Assembly (NCBI GenBank): GCA_964390625.1
Contig: CAYMID010000015.1
Location: 1 to 19,535 of the forward strand
Direction: 5' to 3'
Length of the DNA: 19,535 nt
Source of the DNA: 2-12-FULL-41-16 sp964390625
Lineage (GTDB): Bacteria; Patescibacteriota; Patescibacteriia; Magasanikbacterales; UBA922
The notes under the pieces are model-generated. The model searched no databases. It was not told where the DNA came from and worked only from the letters and a program-made list of their open reading frames with translations. How positions within the stretch are numbered: position 1 is the first letter of the stretch; each line of letters starts with the position of its first letter. Shown here one piece after another: positions 8,249 through 14,394 of this stretch. Made by a program: the position numbers and the translations under genes.

Positions 8249-9148
8249 ATGTCATTGATTGGACACCAGATTTGGGACAAATTTTTTACTGACACGATTA
8301 CCGCGGGAACGTTACATCACGCGTATTTGGTGACTGGTCCTGCCCACAGTGGTAAAACCACTTTGGTCCTGGCGGCCGTAGCCAAACTGTATCGTACGAC
8401 TGCGGCTAAAGTAATGACTCACCCTGATTTTCATTGGGTTGAACGGTTAGTTGATGCCAAAACCAGCAAAACCAAAAAAGAAATTAGTATTGAACAAGCG
8501 CGCCAGGCGGGCGAATTTACTCACGAAAGCGCGTTTTATCGGGATGGCTGGCGAGTCGTGGTTATATCTGAGGCAGACCGGATGAGTCGGGGGGCGGCCA
8601 ATGCTTTGCTCAAAACACTCGAAGAACCAGGTCCACGAACTGTGTTATTTTTGCTGGCCGATAGCGAGGTGGCCGTAATGCCTACAATTCGATCACGTTG
8701 CCAGGTGATTCGTTTGCGACCAGTGCCTGATTTAGAATTGGTTCAGGCTTTTCCAACGGCTACACCATTTATGGTTACGGCTGCGGCTGGTCGACCCGGC
8801 TTGCTGCAAAAGTGGGTGACTGAACCCGAGATTTGGGCAGCCACCGAGACGGCGGTGCGCAATTGGTTGACCGAACGCACTCAACCTTTGGCCAAACAGT
8901 GGGCGGCCCTAGAAGGTTGGTGCGAGGCTGCCCCCGAAGATAGTCGAACATACTACCAAACGTGGTTTGATTTGGGATGGCAGGCCTTGCATCTGGTGGC
9001 AGCAGGACAACTGGTTGCGCCAGCCGAATTAATTCAGCGGTTAGCCCCAGCCCTGCGTGAGGCCGAACGCTCGTTACGATACAATGTCACCCCTCGTTTA
9101 GCCTTGGAAAAAGTTTGCCTAGCGGCCAGTGGGCATTATCGTGTATAA
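8249..9148 (+). CDS. holB: DNA polymerase III delta' subunit (clamp loader AAA+ protein)
   Basis: A 299-residue AAA+ protein. The Walker A is 'GPAHSGKTTL' (30-39); the sensor/Walker B region reads 'VVVISEADRMSRGAANALLKTLEEP' (103-127), and 'TIRSRCQVIRLRPV' (146-159) is the SRC arginine-finger motif of clamp loaders. The N-terminal 'IGHQIWDKFFTDTITAGTLHHAYLVTGP' is typical of delta'/HolB. The four-cysteine zinc module of many delta'/tau proteins is not seen. It helps open and load the sliding clamp onto DNA. It is the last gene of the operon, starting one base after the GT4 stop; the mixture of replication and envelope functions is probably compaction rather than a joint pathway. Confidence 0.88.
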   Translation: MSLIGHQIWDKFFTDTITAGTLHHAYLVTGPAHSGKTTLVLAAVAKLYRTTAAKVMTHPDFHWVERLVDAKTSKTKKEISIEQARQAGEFTHESAFYRDGWRVVVISEADRMSRGAANALLKTLEEPGPRTVLFLLADSEVAVMPTIRSRCQVIRLRPVPDLELVQAFPTATPFMVTAAAGRPGLLQKWVTEPEIWAATETAVRNWLTERTQPLAKQWAALEGWCEAAPEDSRTYYQTWFDLGWQALHLVAAGQLVAPAELIQRLAPALREAERSLRYNVTPRLALEKVCLAASGHYRV

Positions 9149-9149
9149 T
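9144..9149 (+). promoter_or_regulatory. -10 element before the lipoprotein gene
   Basis: A perfect TATAAT overlaps the holB stop codon and lies 29 nt before the ATG at 9173, giving a leader of about 16 nt. I see no convincing -35 at 16-18 bp; the nearest TTGCCT (9115-9120) is 23 bp away. Tentative. Confidence 0.45.
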
Positions 9150-9172
9150 AGAGCCATCTTTTATTTTTTTGT

Positions 9173-10258
9173 ATGAAAACATTTTCTCGCTGGGTAACGC
9201 AAGGCGCTTTGGCCGCGGCCATGGTCCTGACAGGGGCTGGCTGTGTCTCGCTTAGCGGTAGTAAACAAAATGCCACCACTGGGCCAATGGGCATTTACAC
9301 TTCGGTTGATCAAGGGGATTCATGGAAAGTGTCATCGCTAATGTTGCAGCAAAATACTGATCGCCAGTTGACCGATGTGGGCGTCTTTAGCCTGGTGGAG
9401 GATCCAAGTGATCCAAAGACTATGTACTGGGCCTCTCGTGGTAAAGGTCTTTTTTACACGACTGACGATGGGGCCAAGTGGAACCAAGCTGGCGCCCCGC
9501 TCAACAATGGTTTTGTGTACGCGGTGGCAGTGCACCCCAAGGATAGCTGTACCATTTTTGCTACCAATGGCAGTCAATTGTTTAAGTCGGAAAACTGCAC
9601 CCGTAGCTGGACCCCGATTTATCAGATTGCCAACAGTGGCCAGGTCATCCGAACCATTGCTCTTGACCCTTTTGCCCCAAATCGTGTATATATTGGCCAG
9701 GACAGCGGCGAACTCCTACTTAGTACAGACAGTGGCCTTAGTTGGCGCGTCGTCAATCGGTTTGGCGTTCAACTGCAGCGCATGGTCTTTGATGCCAAAA
9801 AAGAGGGTTTGGTCTATATGGCCACTCGTAAGGATGGTCTAATGCGTTCACGTGATGGTGCTGAAACATGGGAAAACATCACCGAAAACATGAAGGAGTT
9901 CACTGGCGCCAAGGACTATCGCCGTTTGTATGTGTATCCTGGTGCAGCCGAGAACGTCTATTGGGTCTCAAAGTACGGGGTATTGGTATCGCGTAACGCT
10001 GGCCAGGACTGGGAAGCACTTAGTTTAGTGCCAGCCCCAGGCAGTGTGTCCATCTACGCCTTTGCAGTTAATCCAAAGAACAATAAGGAAATTTACCTAA
10101 CTGCCACTGCCAATAGTCGTTCGGTTTTCTACCGCAGCATTGATGGTGGTCAAAGCTGGATCTCGCGTAAATTACCAAGCACTCAAGTACCAACAGTGTT
10201 GCGTTTCCAACCAGAAACTGGTGCCTTAATTATGGGTTTTTCGGCCGCAAGTAATTAA
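9173..10258 (+). CDS. lipoprotein with seven Asp-box repeats (predicted seven-bladed propeller)
   Basis: 361 residues. The N-terminus 'MKTFSRWVTQGALAAAMVLTGAGC' is a lipoprotein signal with Cys24 as the likely lipid-modified residue; the lipobox is slightly atypical because glycine, not leucine, is at -3. The rest holds seven evenly spaced Asp-box motifs of the S-x-D-x-G-x-x-W type: near 44-51, 96-103, 139-146 (degenerate, 'SENCTRSW'), 184-191, 226-233, 273-280 and 322-329. Seven such motifs fit a seven-bladed propeller of the sialidase/Ycf48/sortilin-like fold. The catalytic residues of sialidases are not recognisable, so it is more likely a binding or assembly factor on the outer face of the membrane. 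Two cysteines (126, 142) could form a disulphide. The function is unknown; the gene sits between holB and frr. Confidence 0.75.
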   Translation: MKTFSRWVTQGALAAAMVLTGAGCVSLSGSKQNATTGPMGIYTSVDQGDSWKVSSLMLQQNTDRQLTDVGVFSLVEDPSDPKTMYWASRGKGLFYTTDDGAKWNQAGAPLNNGFVYAVAVHPKDSCTIFATNGSQLFKSENCTRSWTPIYQIANSGQVIRTIALDPFAPNRVYIGQDSGELLLSTDSGLSWRVVNRFGVQLQRMVFDAKKEGLVYMATRKDGLMRSRDGAETWENITENMKEFTGAKDYRRLYVYPGAAENVYWVSKYGVLVSRNAGQDWEALSLVPAPGSVSIYAFAVNPKNNKEIYLTATANSRSVFYRSIDGGQSWISRKLPSTQVPTVLRFQPETGALIMGFSAASN

Positions 10259-10280
10259 TGTTAGTTGATAGTTAATTTGT

Positions 10281-10832
10281 ATGCACGTGGTTACTGAACA
10301 TAAAGAACAAAGTGAAAAAGTTTTGGAGCACCTCAAGCAGGATATTAGTAGTTTGCGTACCGGTCGCGCGACTCCAGCAATTGTTGAGGATGTGGTAGTC
10401 GAGGCCTATGGTTCGCGCCAGCCACTCAAGGCTGTTGCTTCTATTTCCGTGGCCGATGCCAAAACTCTCAATATCGAGCCATGGGACAAGTCACTCATGC
10501 AAGCAGTGGAAGCAGGTATTCGAAATTCCTCGTTGGGAATTAATCCAGTAAACGATGGTAAGTTAATTCGGTTGCCGTTACCAACTTTAACCTCGGAACG
10601 CCGCGCCGAATTGATCAAAGTTCTGCACCAAAAATTAGAAACAGCCAAAATTTCGTTACGCAAGGTGCGCGAAGATAGTCGCAGTGAGATCGAAAAAATG
10701 GAGAAAGCCAAGGAGATGGGCGAAGACGAAAAGTTTAAGTTTTTTGATGAGATTGAAAAGAGCGTTAAAGAATATAATGAAAAAATTAAAGTAGTTGGTG
10801 AGGAAAAAGAAAAGGAAATCACCACGATCTAG
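10281..10832 (+). CDS. frr: ribosome recycling factor
   Basis: 183 residues, close to the usual 185. It has the RRF hallmarks 'LKQDISSLRTGRATPAIVEDVVVEAYGS' (18-45), 'LKAVASISVADAKTLNIEPWDKSLMQAVEAGIRNSSLGINPVNDGKLIRLPLPTLTSERR' in two-domain order, and the long basic helix 'KVREDSRSEIEKMEKAKEMGEDEKFKFFDEIEKSVKEYNEKI'. Together with EF-G it splits the ribosome after termination. The start ATG is in a GTATG context and lies 22 nt after the lipoprotein stop, with no SD. The usual partner pyrH is not adjacent. Recycling may matter more than usual here, because the neighbouring operons appear to rely on stop-to-start coupling (inference). Confidence 0.97.
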   Translation: MHVVTEHKEQSEKVLEHLKQDISSLRTGRATPAIVEDVVVEAYGSRQPLKAVASISVADAKTLNIEPWDKSLMQAVEAGIRNSSLGINPVNDGKLIRLPLPTLTSERRAELIKVLHQKLETAKISLRKVREDSRSEIEKMEKAKEMGEDEKFKFFDEIEKSVKEYNEKIKVVGEEKEKEITTI

Positions 10833-10849
10833 GTTATCAATTAAACTTG

Positions 10850-10858
10850 TGCTATACT
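10850..10858 (+). promoter_or_regulatory. extended -10 promoter of hsp20-vanW
   Basis: TGCTATACT fits an extended -10 (TGn-TATACT), with no obvious -35. The -10 ends nine bases before the ATG at 10868, so transcription would start within about 0-4 nt of it and the mRNA would be leaderless or nearly so. The smc promoter shows the same TTGCTATACT-like layout. Confidence 0.6.
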
Positions 10859-10867
10859 GTAGCCAGT

Positions 10868-11320
10868 ATGGCTTTCTTCACTCGCAAAACTCCTACTTAC
10901 ACGATTGCCTTTCAAGATTTAGCTGATAATGTATCGGCTGAAGCGCGAATGGCAACCAGTGCTGTTGACTGGACTCAGGACGTACCTGATGGTAAGTTGG
11001 CCATTGATGTCGCCGAAACCGAACAAGGAGTGGTTGTTGTCTCCACTTTGGCTGGGGCGGTTTACGAAGAGCTCGAGGTTCATGTACATGATGATGTACT
11101 AACTATTCGAGGAACACGGCAGTCACCAATACCAGAACGTCCAGACATTATCCTCATGGTCCAGGAGTGCTATTGGGGCCGTTTTTCCCGTACGATTGTT
11201 TTGCCGGCGCCAGTCCGGGGCGAAGCTGCTCGGGCCGAGTATCGTAATGGCATTCTGGTGGTCACGATACCTAAACGCACATCCGAAGCCCGTGTTCCAA
11301 TTATTGTTGTCGAAGAGTAA
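10868..11320 (+). CDS. small heat shock protein, Hsp20/alpha-crystallin family
   Basis: I chose ATG 10868 (150 residues) because the upstream in-frame ATG at 10847 lies before the -10 element. Residues about 48-135 form the alpha-crystallin beta-sandwich: 'KLAIDVAETEQGVVVVSTLAGAVYEELEVHVHDDVLTIRGTRQ', then 'YWGRFSRTIVLPAPVRGEAARAEYRNGILVVTIPKR', the last part being the conserved 'A.y.nGvL.v.iPK'. The C-terminus 'RVPIIVVEE' supplies the I-x-I/V-like motif used in oligomer assembly. It is an ATP-independent holdase that binds unfolding proteins. It is followed two bases later by vanW, so the two are probably cotranscribed. No CIRCE or other heat-shock operator is visible upstream. Confidence 0.92.
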   Translation: MAFFTRKTPTYTIAFQDLADNVSAEARMATSAVDWTQDVPDGKLAIDVAETEQGVVVVSTLAGAVYEELEVHVHDDVLTIRGTRQSPIPERPDIILMVQECYWGRFSRTIVLPAPVRGEAARAEYRNGILVVTIPKRTSEARVPIIVVEE

Positions 11321-11322
11321 CT

Positions 11323-13287
11323 ATGTCCGAGCAAACAACCATACGTTCATGGCGACCCTGGGCCATTGCTGGCGGGGTCGGTCTTTTTATTGTTGCTACT
11401 GGGGCCACTTTATTAGTTTGGGCAGCCTCAATGTACGATGGCAAAACTTGGCCAAACATGTATGTGGGCAATTTACCGATTGGCCAACTGTCGGCCCAAG
11501 AATTAGACAATTTATTAGCGCGGGCCGAAAGTAAGCTCCAAAATACTGACTTAACCATTACCGTGATTGGAACTTCGACCGAAAAGGTGACAGTGAATTT
11601 TAGTGAAATAGCTGCGTTGACTGGTCGCCAAGTAGTTACGTTTGACCGGGCGGCCGAAGTTGAACGCTTGGTTACCTATGGCAAGCGTGACGCCTGGTAT
11701 GTACGAGGCTGGCACGCCTTAATGGGGGCTAGTGGTCGGGCGCGCACCACCTTAGCCACGGTGCAGGTTGATCAGGCTGCGCTTGAACAGGGAGTTCGGG
11801 CACGCCTTGGGTCTGACCAAACACCGGTTGAGGCCGCGCTAAAGATTACTAGCGCTGTGCCACTGGTATATGCGATTAGTACCTCGAGTCCAGGGCAGAA
11901 AATTGATTTAGCCAACATATCAGAAGCCGTGGCAAGTGCCTGGAGTAAACTAGAAGCACCGGCCGTCACGGTTACCAAACAAGTAATTTTACCTACACTC
12001 ACTGAAAGTGATGTTGAAACAGAGGCAGCTAGCACACTTCCTAAATTGTTTGCTGGGGGCAACATTGTTTTGCAATTTAATGGTGCCGAAGGACATAGCG
12101 TACGTCGTTGGAGCATTACTCCGACCGATATGGCTGCCTGGGTTACTTTTGCCAAAAAAGATGGGGCAGTAGTATTAGCAATCAACCCAGAAGCGGTCAA
12201 CAAATACCTGACAGACACTGTACAGCCTTCAATTCAAAGCGAACCACGTGACGCAGTGTTCGAGGTCAATTCGAGTACAACCAAAGTAACTAAATTTATT
12301 CCTGCAAAATCAGGCCTTACCGTTGACTGGGATAAAACTCACGCGGCCATTAGCGAAGCCTTTAGTAATCGTGTAGCTGGACAGATTGTTACTTCGACCC
12401 CAATGATTGCGGCCGAAGTTTTGCCAACCGTCACTACTGCTGGCAGTAACAATTTAGGTATTGCCGAGGAACTTGGTTCGGGCTTTTCAAATTTTTCAGG
12501 CAGTCCTCGTAATCGTATTTTAAACATCAAGAATGCGGTGCAGAACAAACTCGACGGTACATTGGTTGCGCCTGGTACAGAGTTTTCGTTAGTGAATACT
12601 CTTAAACCTTTCACTTTGGCAGCGGGCTATTTACCAGAATTGGTTATTTTGGGCGATCGTATTACTCCCGAAGTTGCAGGCGGTTTGTGTCAAGTCGGTA
12701 CTACTATGTTCCGTACTGTCATGAATTCAGGTTTGGAAGTTACGGCTCGTACTAATCATGGTATGGTAATTTCGTATTACAATGACCCAAGCAATGGTAA
12801 TCCTGGAACTGACGCAACCATTTACGAGCCAAATCCAGACTTTAAATTCCGCAATGATACTGGTCACTATGTGCTGATAACCACAGAAATGAATCTGAAT
12901 AACGGCCATTTGGAATTTCATTTGTGGGGCACTAAAGATGGACGACGGGGGTCGTATAATCCACCAAAAGTGTTGAGTTGGGTGCCGACTGGACCAGCAT
13001 TAACTTTTGAAACCAATGATTTACCGTCAGGCAAAAAAGAATGTCAGGGAGCGCATCCGGGAGCAGTCACCTCCTTTGACTACACACGAGTAATGCCAAA
13101 TGGCGAAAAACAGATTGTGACCTACAAAAGTACCTATCGGGCAGTTTCGGCTCGCTGCTTTGTTGGGCGCGACCCAGCTAGCCCCCGTTGTCCTGAGGGG
13201 GTAGCTGTTTGTGATGTCACCAATCATGGTGGTAATTCTAGCTCAACTCCGGCTACTGCCGCTCCGGTGGATAGTCCTACACCGTAG
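11323..13287 (+). CDS. VanW family membrane-anchored protein
   Basis: 654 residues. A short cytoplasmic tail is followed by one transmembrane helix (about 13-36). The segment 'YDGKTWPNMYVGNLPIGQLSAQELDNLLA' begins a region resembling the peptidoglycan-binding-4-like domains that precede VanW in Gram-positive and Patescibacterial proteins; a second similar unit runs over about 200-375. The VanW domain covers about 385-545: 'FSNFSGSPRNRILNIKNAVQNKLDGTLVAPGTEFSLVNTL', 'GGLCQVGTTMFRTVMNSGLEVTARTNHGMVISYY' and 'DATIYEPNPDFKFRND'. The C-terminal part has four to five cysteines (possible disulphides) and ends in a Ser/Thr/Pro-rich tail. VanW occurs in some vancomycin-resistance clusters, but its activity is unknown; nothing here suggests resistance. 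It probably acts at the cell wall outside the membrane. Confidence 0.9.
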   Translation: MSEQTTIRSWRPWAIAGGVGLFIVATGATLLVWAASMYDGKTWPNMYVGNLPIGQLSAQELDNLLARAESKLQNTDLTITVIGTSTEKVTVNFSEIAALTGRQVVTFDRAAEVERLVTYGKRDAWYVRGWHALMGASGRARTTLATVQVDQAALEQGVRARLGSDQTPVEAALKITSAVPLVYAISTSSPGQKIDLANISEAVASAWSKLEAPAVTVTKQVILPTLTESDVETEAASTLPKLFAGGNIVLQFNGAEGHSVRRWSITPTDMAAWVTFAKKDGAVVLAINPEAVNKYLTDTVQPSIQSEPRDAVFEVNSSTTKVTKFIPAKSGLTVDWDKTHAAISEAFSNRVAGQIVTSTPMIAAEVLPTVTTAGSNNLGIAEELGSGFSNFSGSPRNRILNIKNAVQNKLDGTLVAPGTEFSLVNTLKPFTLAAGYLPELVILGDRITPEVAGGLCQVGTTMFRTVMNSGLEVTARTNHGMVISYYNDPSNGNPGTDATIYEPNPDFKFRNDTGHYVLITTEMNLNNGHLEFHLWGTKDGRRGSYNPPKVLSWVPTGPALTFETNDLPSGKKECQGAHPGAVTSFDYTRVMPNGEKQIVTYKSTYRAVSARCFVGRDPASPRCPEGVAVCDVTNHGGNSSSTPATAAPVDSPTP

Positions 13288-13289
13288 CC

Positions 13290-13298
13290 TGTGGATAA
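13290..13298 (-). other. isolated consensus DnaA box
   Basis: The minus strand reads TTATCCACA exactly, just after the vanW stop, next to an AT-rich stretch (13296-13343). No cluster of boxes and no dnaA/dnaN gene is seen, so this is more likely a chance or titration site than an origin. Confidence 0.35.
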
Positions 13299-13300
13299 TT

Positions 13301-13322
13301 TTTTGGCTTAAATAAGCCAAAA
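13301..13322. repeat. perfect AT-rich inverted repeat
   Basis: TTTTGGCTTA, two bases, then TAAGCCAAAA. It would form a hairpin (practically GGCTT-AAAT-AAGCC) but lacks a T-tract after it on either strand, so it is not a classical terminator. It may be a 3' stabilising hairpin of the vanW mRNA or a protein-binding site. Confidence 0.5.
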
Positions 13323-13340
13323 TACCCTAATTTTAAACAT

Positions 13341-13365
13341 AAAGCCCTTGACAAAGGGGCTTTTT
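13341..13365 (+). terminator. rho-independent terminator of hsp20-vanW
   Basis: Stem AAAGCCC (13341-13347) pairs with GGGCTTT (13357-13363), followed by T residues to 13365. The 9-nt loop contains TTGACA, the -35 of the next promoter, so terminator and promoter are merged. Confidence 0.75.
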
Positions 13366-13376
13366 AGTATTATAAT
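13348..13376 (+). promoter_or_regulatory. perfect consensus promoter of the structured RNA
   Basis: TTGACA (13348-13353), 17 bp, TATAAT (13371-13376): an exact sigma-70-type consensus, the strongest promoter in the window. Predicted start of transcription is near 13383. No good ORF follows, which points to a highly expressed non-coding RNA. The -35 sits in the loop of the vanW terminator. Confidence 0.85.
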
Positions 13377-13382
13377 GCGCCG

Positions 13383-13608
13383 TTAATCGTGATATCCTGT
13401 GGTTTCGAGGTTATAGAGCAGTCGGCACATTTATCCCCTTGGGGACTAGTTGCGCCAAGCGCCCTGTATCCACGACAAGCATGGGGGTGTGTAGTAGGGT
13501 AGCACAGGCTACGGCTCGTCTTTCGCCTAAAACACACCTTCTTGGGTACGGGTAGGTCCAATCCTAACCATAAAAACATCCCGATTCATGTCGGGATGTT
13601 TTATTTTT
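13383..13608 (+). ncRNA. unidentified structured non-coding RNA of about 225 nt
   Basis: Bounded by a perfect promoter and a strong terminator. By hand it folds into nested helices: GGTTA (13409-13413) with TAACC (13565-13569); GGACTA (13443-13448) with TAGGTCC (13553-13559, one bulge); CCC-T-GTATCC (13462-13471) with GGGTACGGG (13544-13552); GGTGTGT (13486-13492) with ACACACC (13532-13538); TAGG (13495-13498) with CCTA (13526-13529); and hairpin GTAGC-ACAG-GCTAC (13499-13512). The second and third helices abut exactly on the 3' side (13552/13553) with a small hairpin at 13452-13461 between them on the 5' side. I do not find the RNase P core, the tmRNA tRNA-like ends or tag frame, or the SRP loop. 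A 6S-like RNA is possible from the rod plus bubble (13472-13485 opposite 13539-13543) but unproven. Ends are predicted. Confidence 0.7.
13572..13608. terminator. bidirectional terminator after the structured RNA
   Basis: A 12-bp stem, AAAACATCCCGA (13573-13584) with TCGGGATGTTTT (13591-13602), and a 6-nt loop. On the plus strand it is followed by ATTTTT; on the minus strand it is followed by a T-run too, so it could also end the clpP transcript coming from the right. Confidence 0.9.
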
Positions 13609-13613
13609 ACAAT
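13585..13613 (+). promoter_or_regulatory. candidate promoter for a second short RNA
   Basis: TACAAT (13608-13613) as -10 and TTCATG (13585-13590) as a weak -35 with a 17-bp spacer. The -35 is exactly the loop of the preceding terminator, echoing the layout at 13348. Only three of six -35 bases match. Confidence 0.35.
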
Positions 13614-13619
13614 GCAATT

Positions 13620-13728
13620 GTTAAGCGCCAAGCCGAGTAGACTGAACACTTATTTTGATTTAGCACGACACTCGCTGCAACACGCTTACTACTGTCGCAA
13701 GAGCCACCACGATCGGGTGGTTTTTTGA
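13620..13728 (+). ncRNA. candidate second small RNA (or a 38-codon ORF)
   Basis: This stretch ends in its own plus-strand terminator, which implies a transcript. Two nested helices can be drawn: TAAGCG (13622-13627) with CGCTTA (13683-13688), and CGAGT (13634-13638) with ACTCG (13670-13674). The 9-mer GCGCCAAGC (13625-13633) also occurs in the first RNA (13452-13460). Alternatively an ATG at 13612 opens a 38-codon frame ending at TGA 13726-13728; its product 'MQLLSAKPSRLNTYFDLARH...' has no family I know, and its last codons run through the terminator stem, so I favour RNA. It could also be only read-through sequence. The far end is antisense-adjacent to clpP. Confidence 0.4.
13704..13726 (+). 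terminator. plus-strand terminator between the small RNA and clpP
   Basis: CCACC (13704-13708) pairs with GGTGG (13716-13720), loop of 7, followed by six T residues. The minus strand has no T-run on its side, so it serves plus-strand transcription and protects convergent clpP from read-through. Confidence 0.75.
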
Positions 13729-13735
13729 TTGGTAA

Positions 13736-14329
13736 TTATTCAATCACCTGGTCGGCCAAGCCATAAGCCACGGCTTCGGTGCTGCTCATAAAGTTGTCGC
13801 GGTCAGTGTCACGTTCGATTTTGTCGAGTGGTTGGCCAGTGTGTTTAGCTAAAATAGCGTTAAGATTGTCTTTGATTTTAAGGATCCGTTCAGCGTGGAT
13901 TTTGATATCACTGGCCTGGCCCTGGGCACCGCCAAGGACTTGGTGGATCATCACTTCGCTGTTTGGGAGGCAGAAGCGTTTGCCCTTGGCACCAGCGGCC
14001 AGGAGGACCGAAGCCATGCTGGCGGCGAGGCCAACTACCGTGGTCGAAACATCGGGCTTAATGTGTTGCATGGTGTCATAGATCGCCATGCCTGCGGTTA
14101 CTGAACCACCGGGTGAGTTGATGTATAACTTAATATCCTTTTCGGGGTCCTGGTTTGCCAGGAACAGGAGCTGCGCAATGACGGCGTTGGCAACTTGGTC
14201 ATCAATCGCCGTGCCGAGAAAAATAATCCGGTCCTTGAGCAGGCGTGAATAAATGTCGTACGCGCGTTCGCCGTAATTGGTTTTTTCAATTACGGTCGGG
14301 ATTAAGTAATTGGCCGAAATATCAGACAT
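13736..14329 (-). CDS. clpP: ATP-dependent Clp protease proteolytic subunit ClpP
   Basis: I chose the ATG at 14329 (197 residues, the normal length); two codons upstream an in-frame TTG exists but the TATG context and family alignment favour 14329. The serine protease triad is complete: Ser104 in 'GLAASMAS', His129 in 'EVMIHQ' and Asp178 in 'DRDNF'. Other hallmarks are 'RIIFLGTAIDD', 'INSPGGSVTAGMAIYDTM' and 'TGQPLDKIERDTDRDNFMSSTEAVAYGLAD'. It forms the two-ring, 14-subunit degradation chamber used by ClpX or ClpC ATPases. No clpX, clpA or tig gene is beside it. It stands alone on the minus strand behind the DHH gene's terminator and has its own candidate promoter. Confidence 0.97.
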   Translation of the reverse strand: MSDISANYLIPTVIEKTNYGERAYDIYSRLLKDRIIFLGTAIDDQVANAVIAQLLFLANQDPEKDIKLYINSPGGSVTAGMAIYDTMQHIKPDVSTTVVGLAASMASVLLAAGAKGKRFCLPNSEVMIHQVLGGAQGQASDIKIHAERILKIKDNLNAILAKHTGQPLDKIERDTDRDNFMSSTEAVAYGLADQVIE

Positions 14330-14345
14330 ACACAAATCAGAAATT

Positions 14346-14376
14346 AAAAAACCATACGTTTATAGTATGGTTTTTT
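14346..14376. terminator. bidirectional terminator between the DHH gene and clpP
   Basis: AAAAAACCATAC (14346-14357) pairs with GTATGGTTTTTT (14365-14376), with a 7-nt loop. A T-run flanks both ends by symmetry. It ends the minus-strand DHH transcript, whose stop is 18 bases away. The candidate clpP -10 lies inside it. Confidence 0.85.
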
Positions 14377-14390
14377 AGTAATTTAGTCAA
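14362..14390 (-). promoter_or_regulatory. candidate clpP promoter inside the terminator
   Basis: On the minus strand, TTGACT (14390-14385) and TACTAT (14367-14362) are 17 bp apart, the same pair of hexamers as one reading of the promoter at 2153. An alternative -10 TATAAA (14364-14359) has a 20-bp spacer. The leader would be about 26 nt and start in or just after the hairpin. Confidence 0.5.
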
Positions 14391-14394
14391 AGGT

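Noticed and set aside
11323..13287. Vancomycin resistance function for the VanW protein
   Set aside because: No vanH/A/X or vanRS genes nearby; VanW domains are widespread in bacteria unrelated to resistance.
13288..13376. Replication origin suggested by a perfect DnaA box and AT-rich DNA
   Set aside because: Only one exact box, no dnaA, dnaN or repeat cluster nearby; a single 9-base match in a window this long is not surprising.
13481..13555. Small frame starting at ATG 13481 (24 codons)
   Set aside because: It lies inside the paired regions of the RNA, has G rather than a T-rich start context at -1/-2 and gives no recognisable product.
13370..13579. Minus-strand 69-codon open frame across the RNA region
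   Set aside because: It lies antisense to a region with a perfect plus-strand promoter and terminator, its codons read straight through the RNA helices, and the product resembles no family.
13383..13728. RNase P RNA, tmRNA, SRP RNA or a tRNA in the intergenic region
   Set aside because: No GAGGAAAGTCC/ACAGAAA core of RNase P, no tRNA-like ends or tag frame of tmRNA, no GGAAGCAG-type SRP loop and no full cloverleaf; the 13403-13410 'TTTCGAGG' only superficially recalls the tmRNA 5' end.
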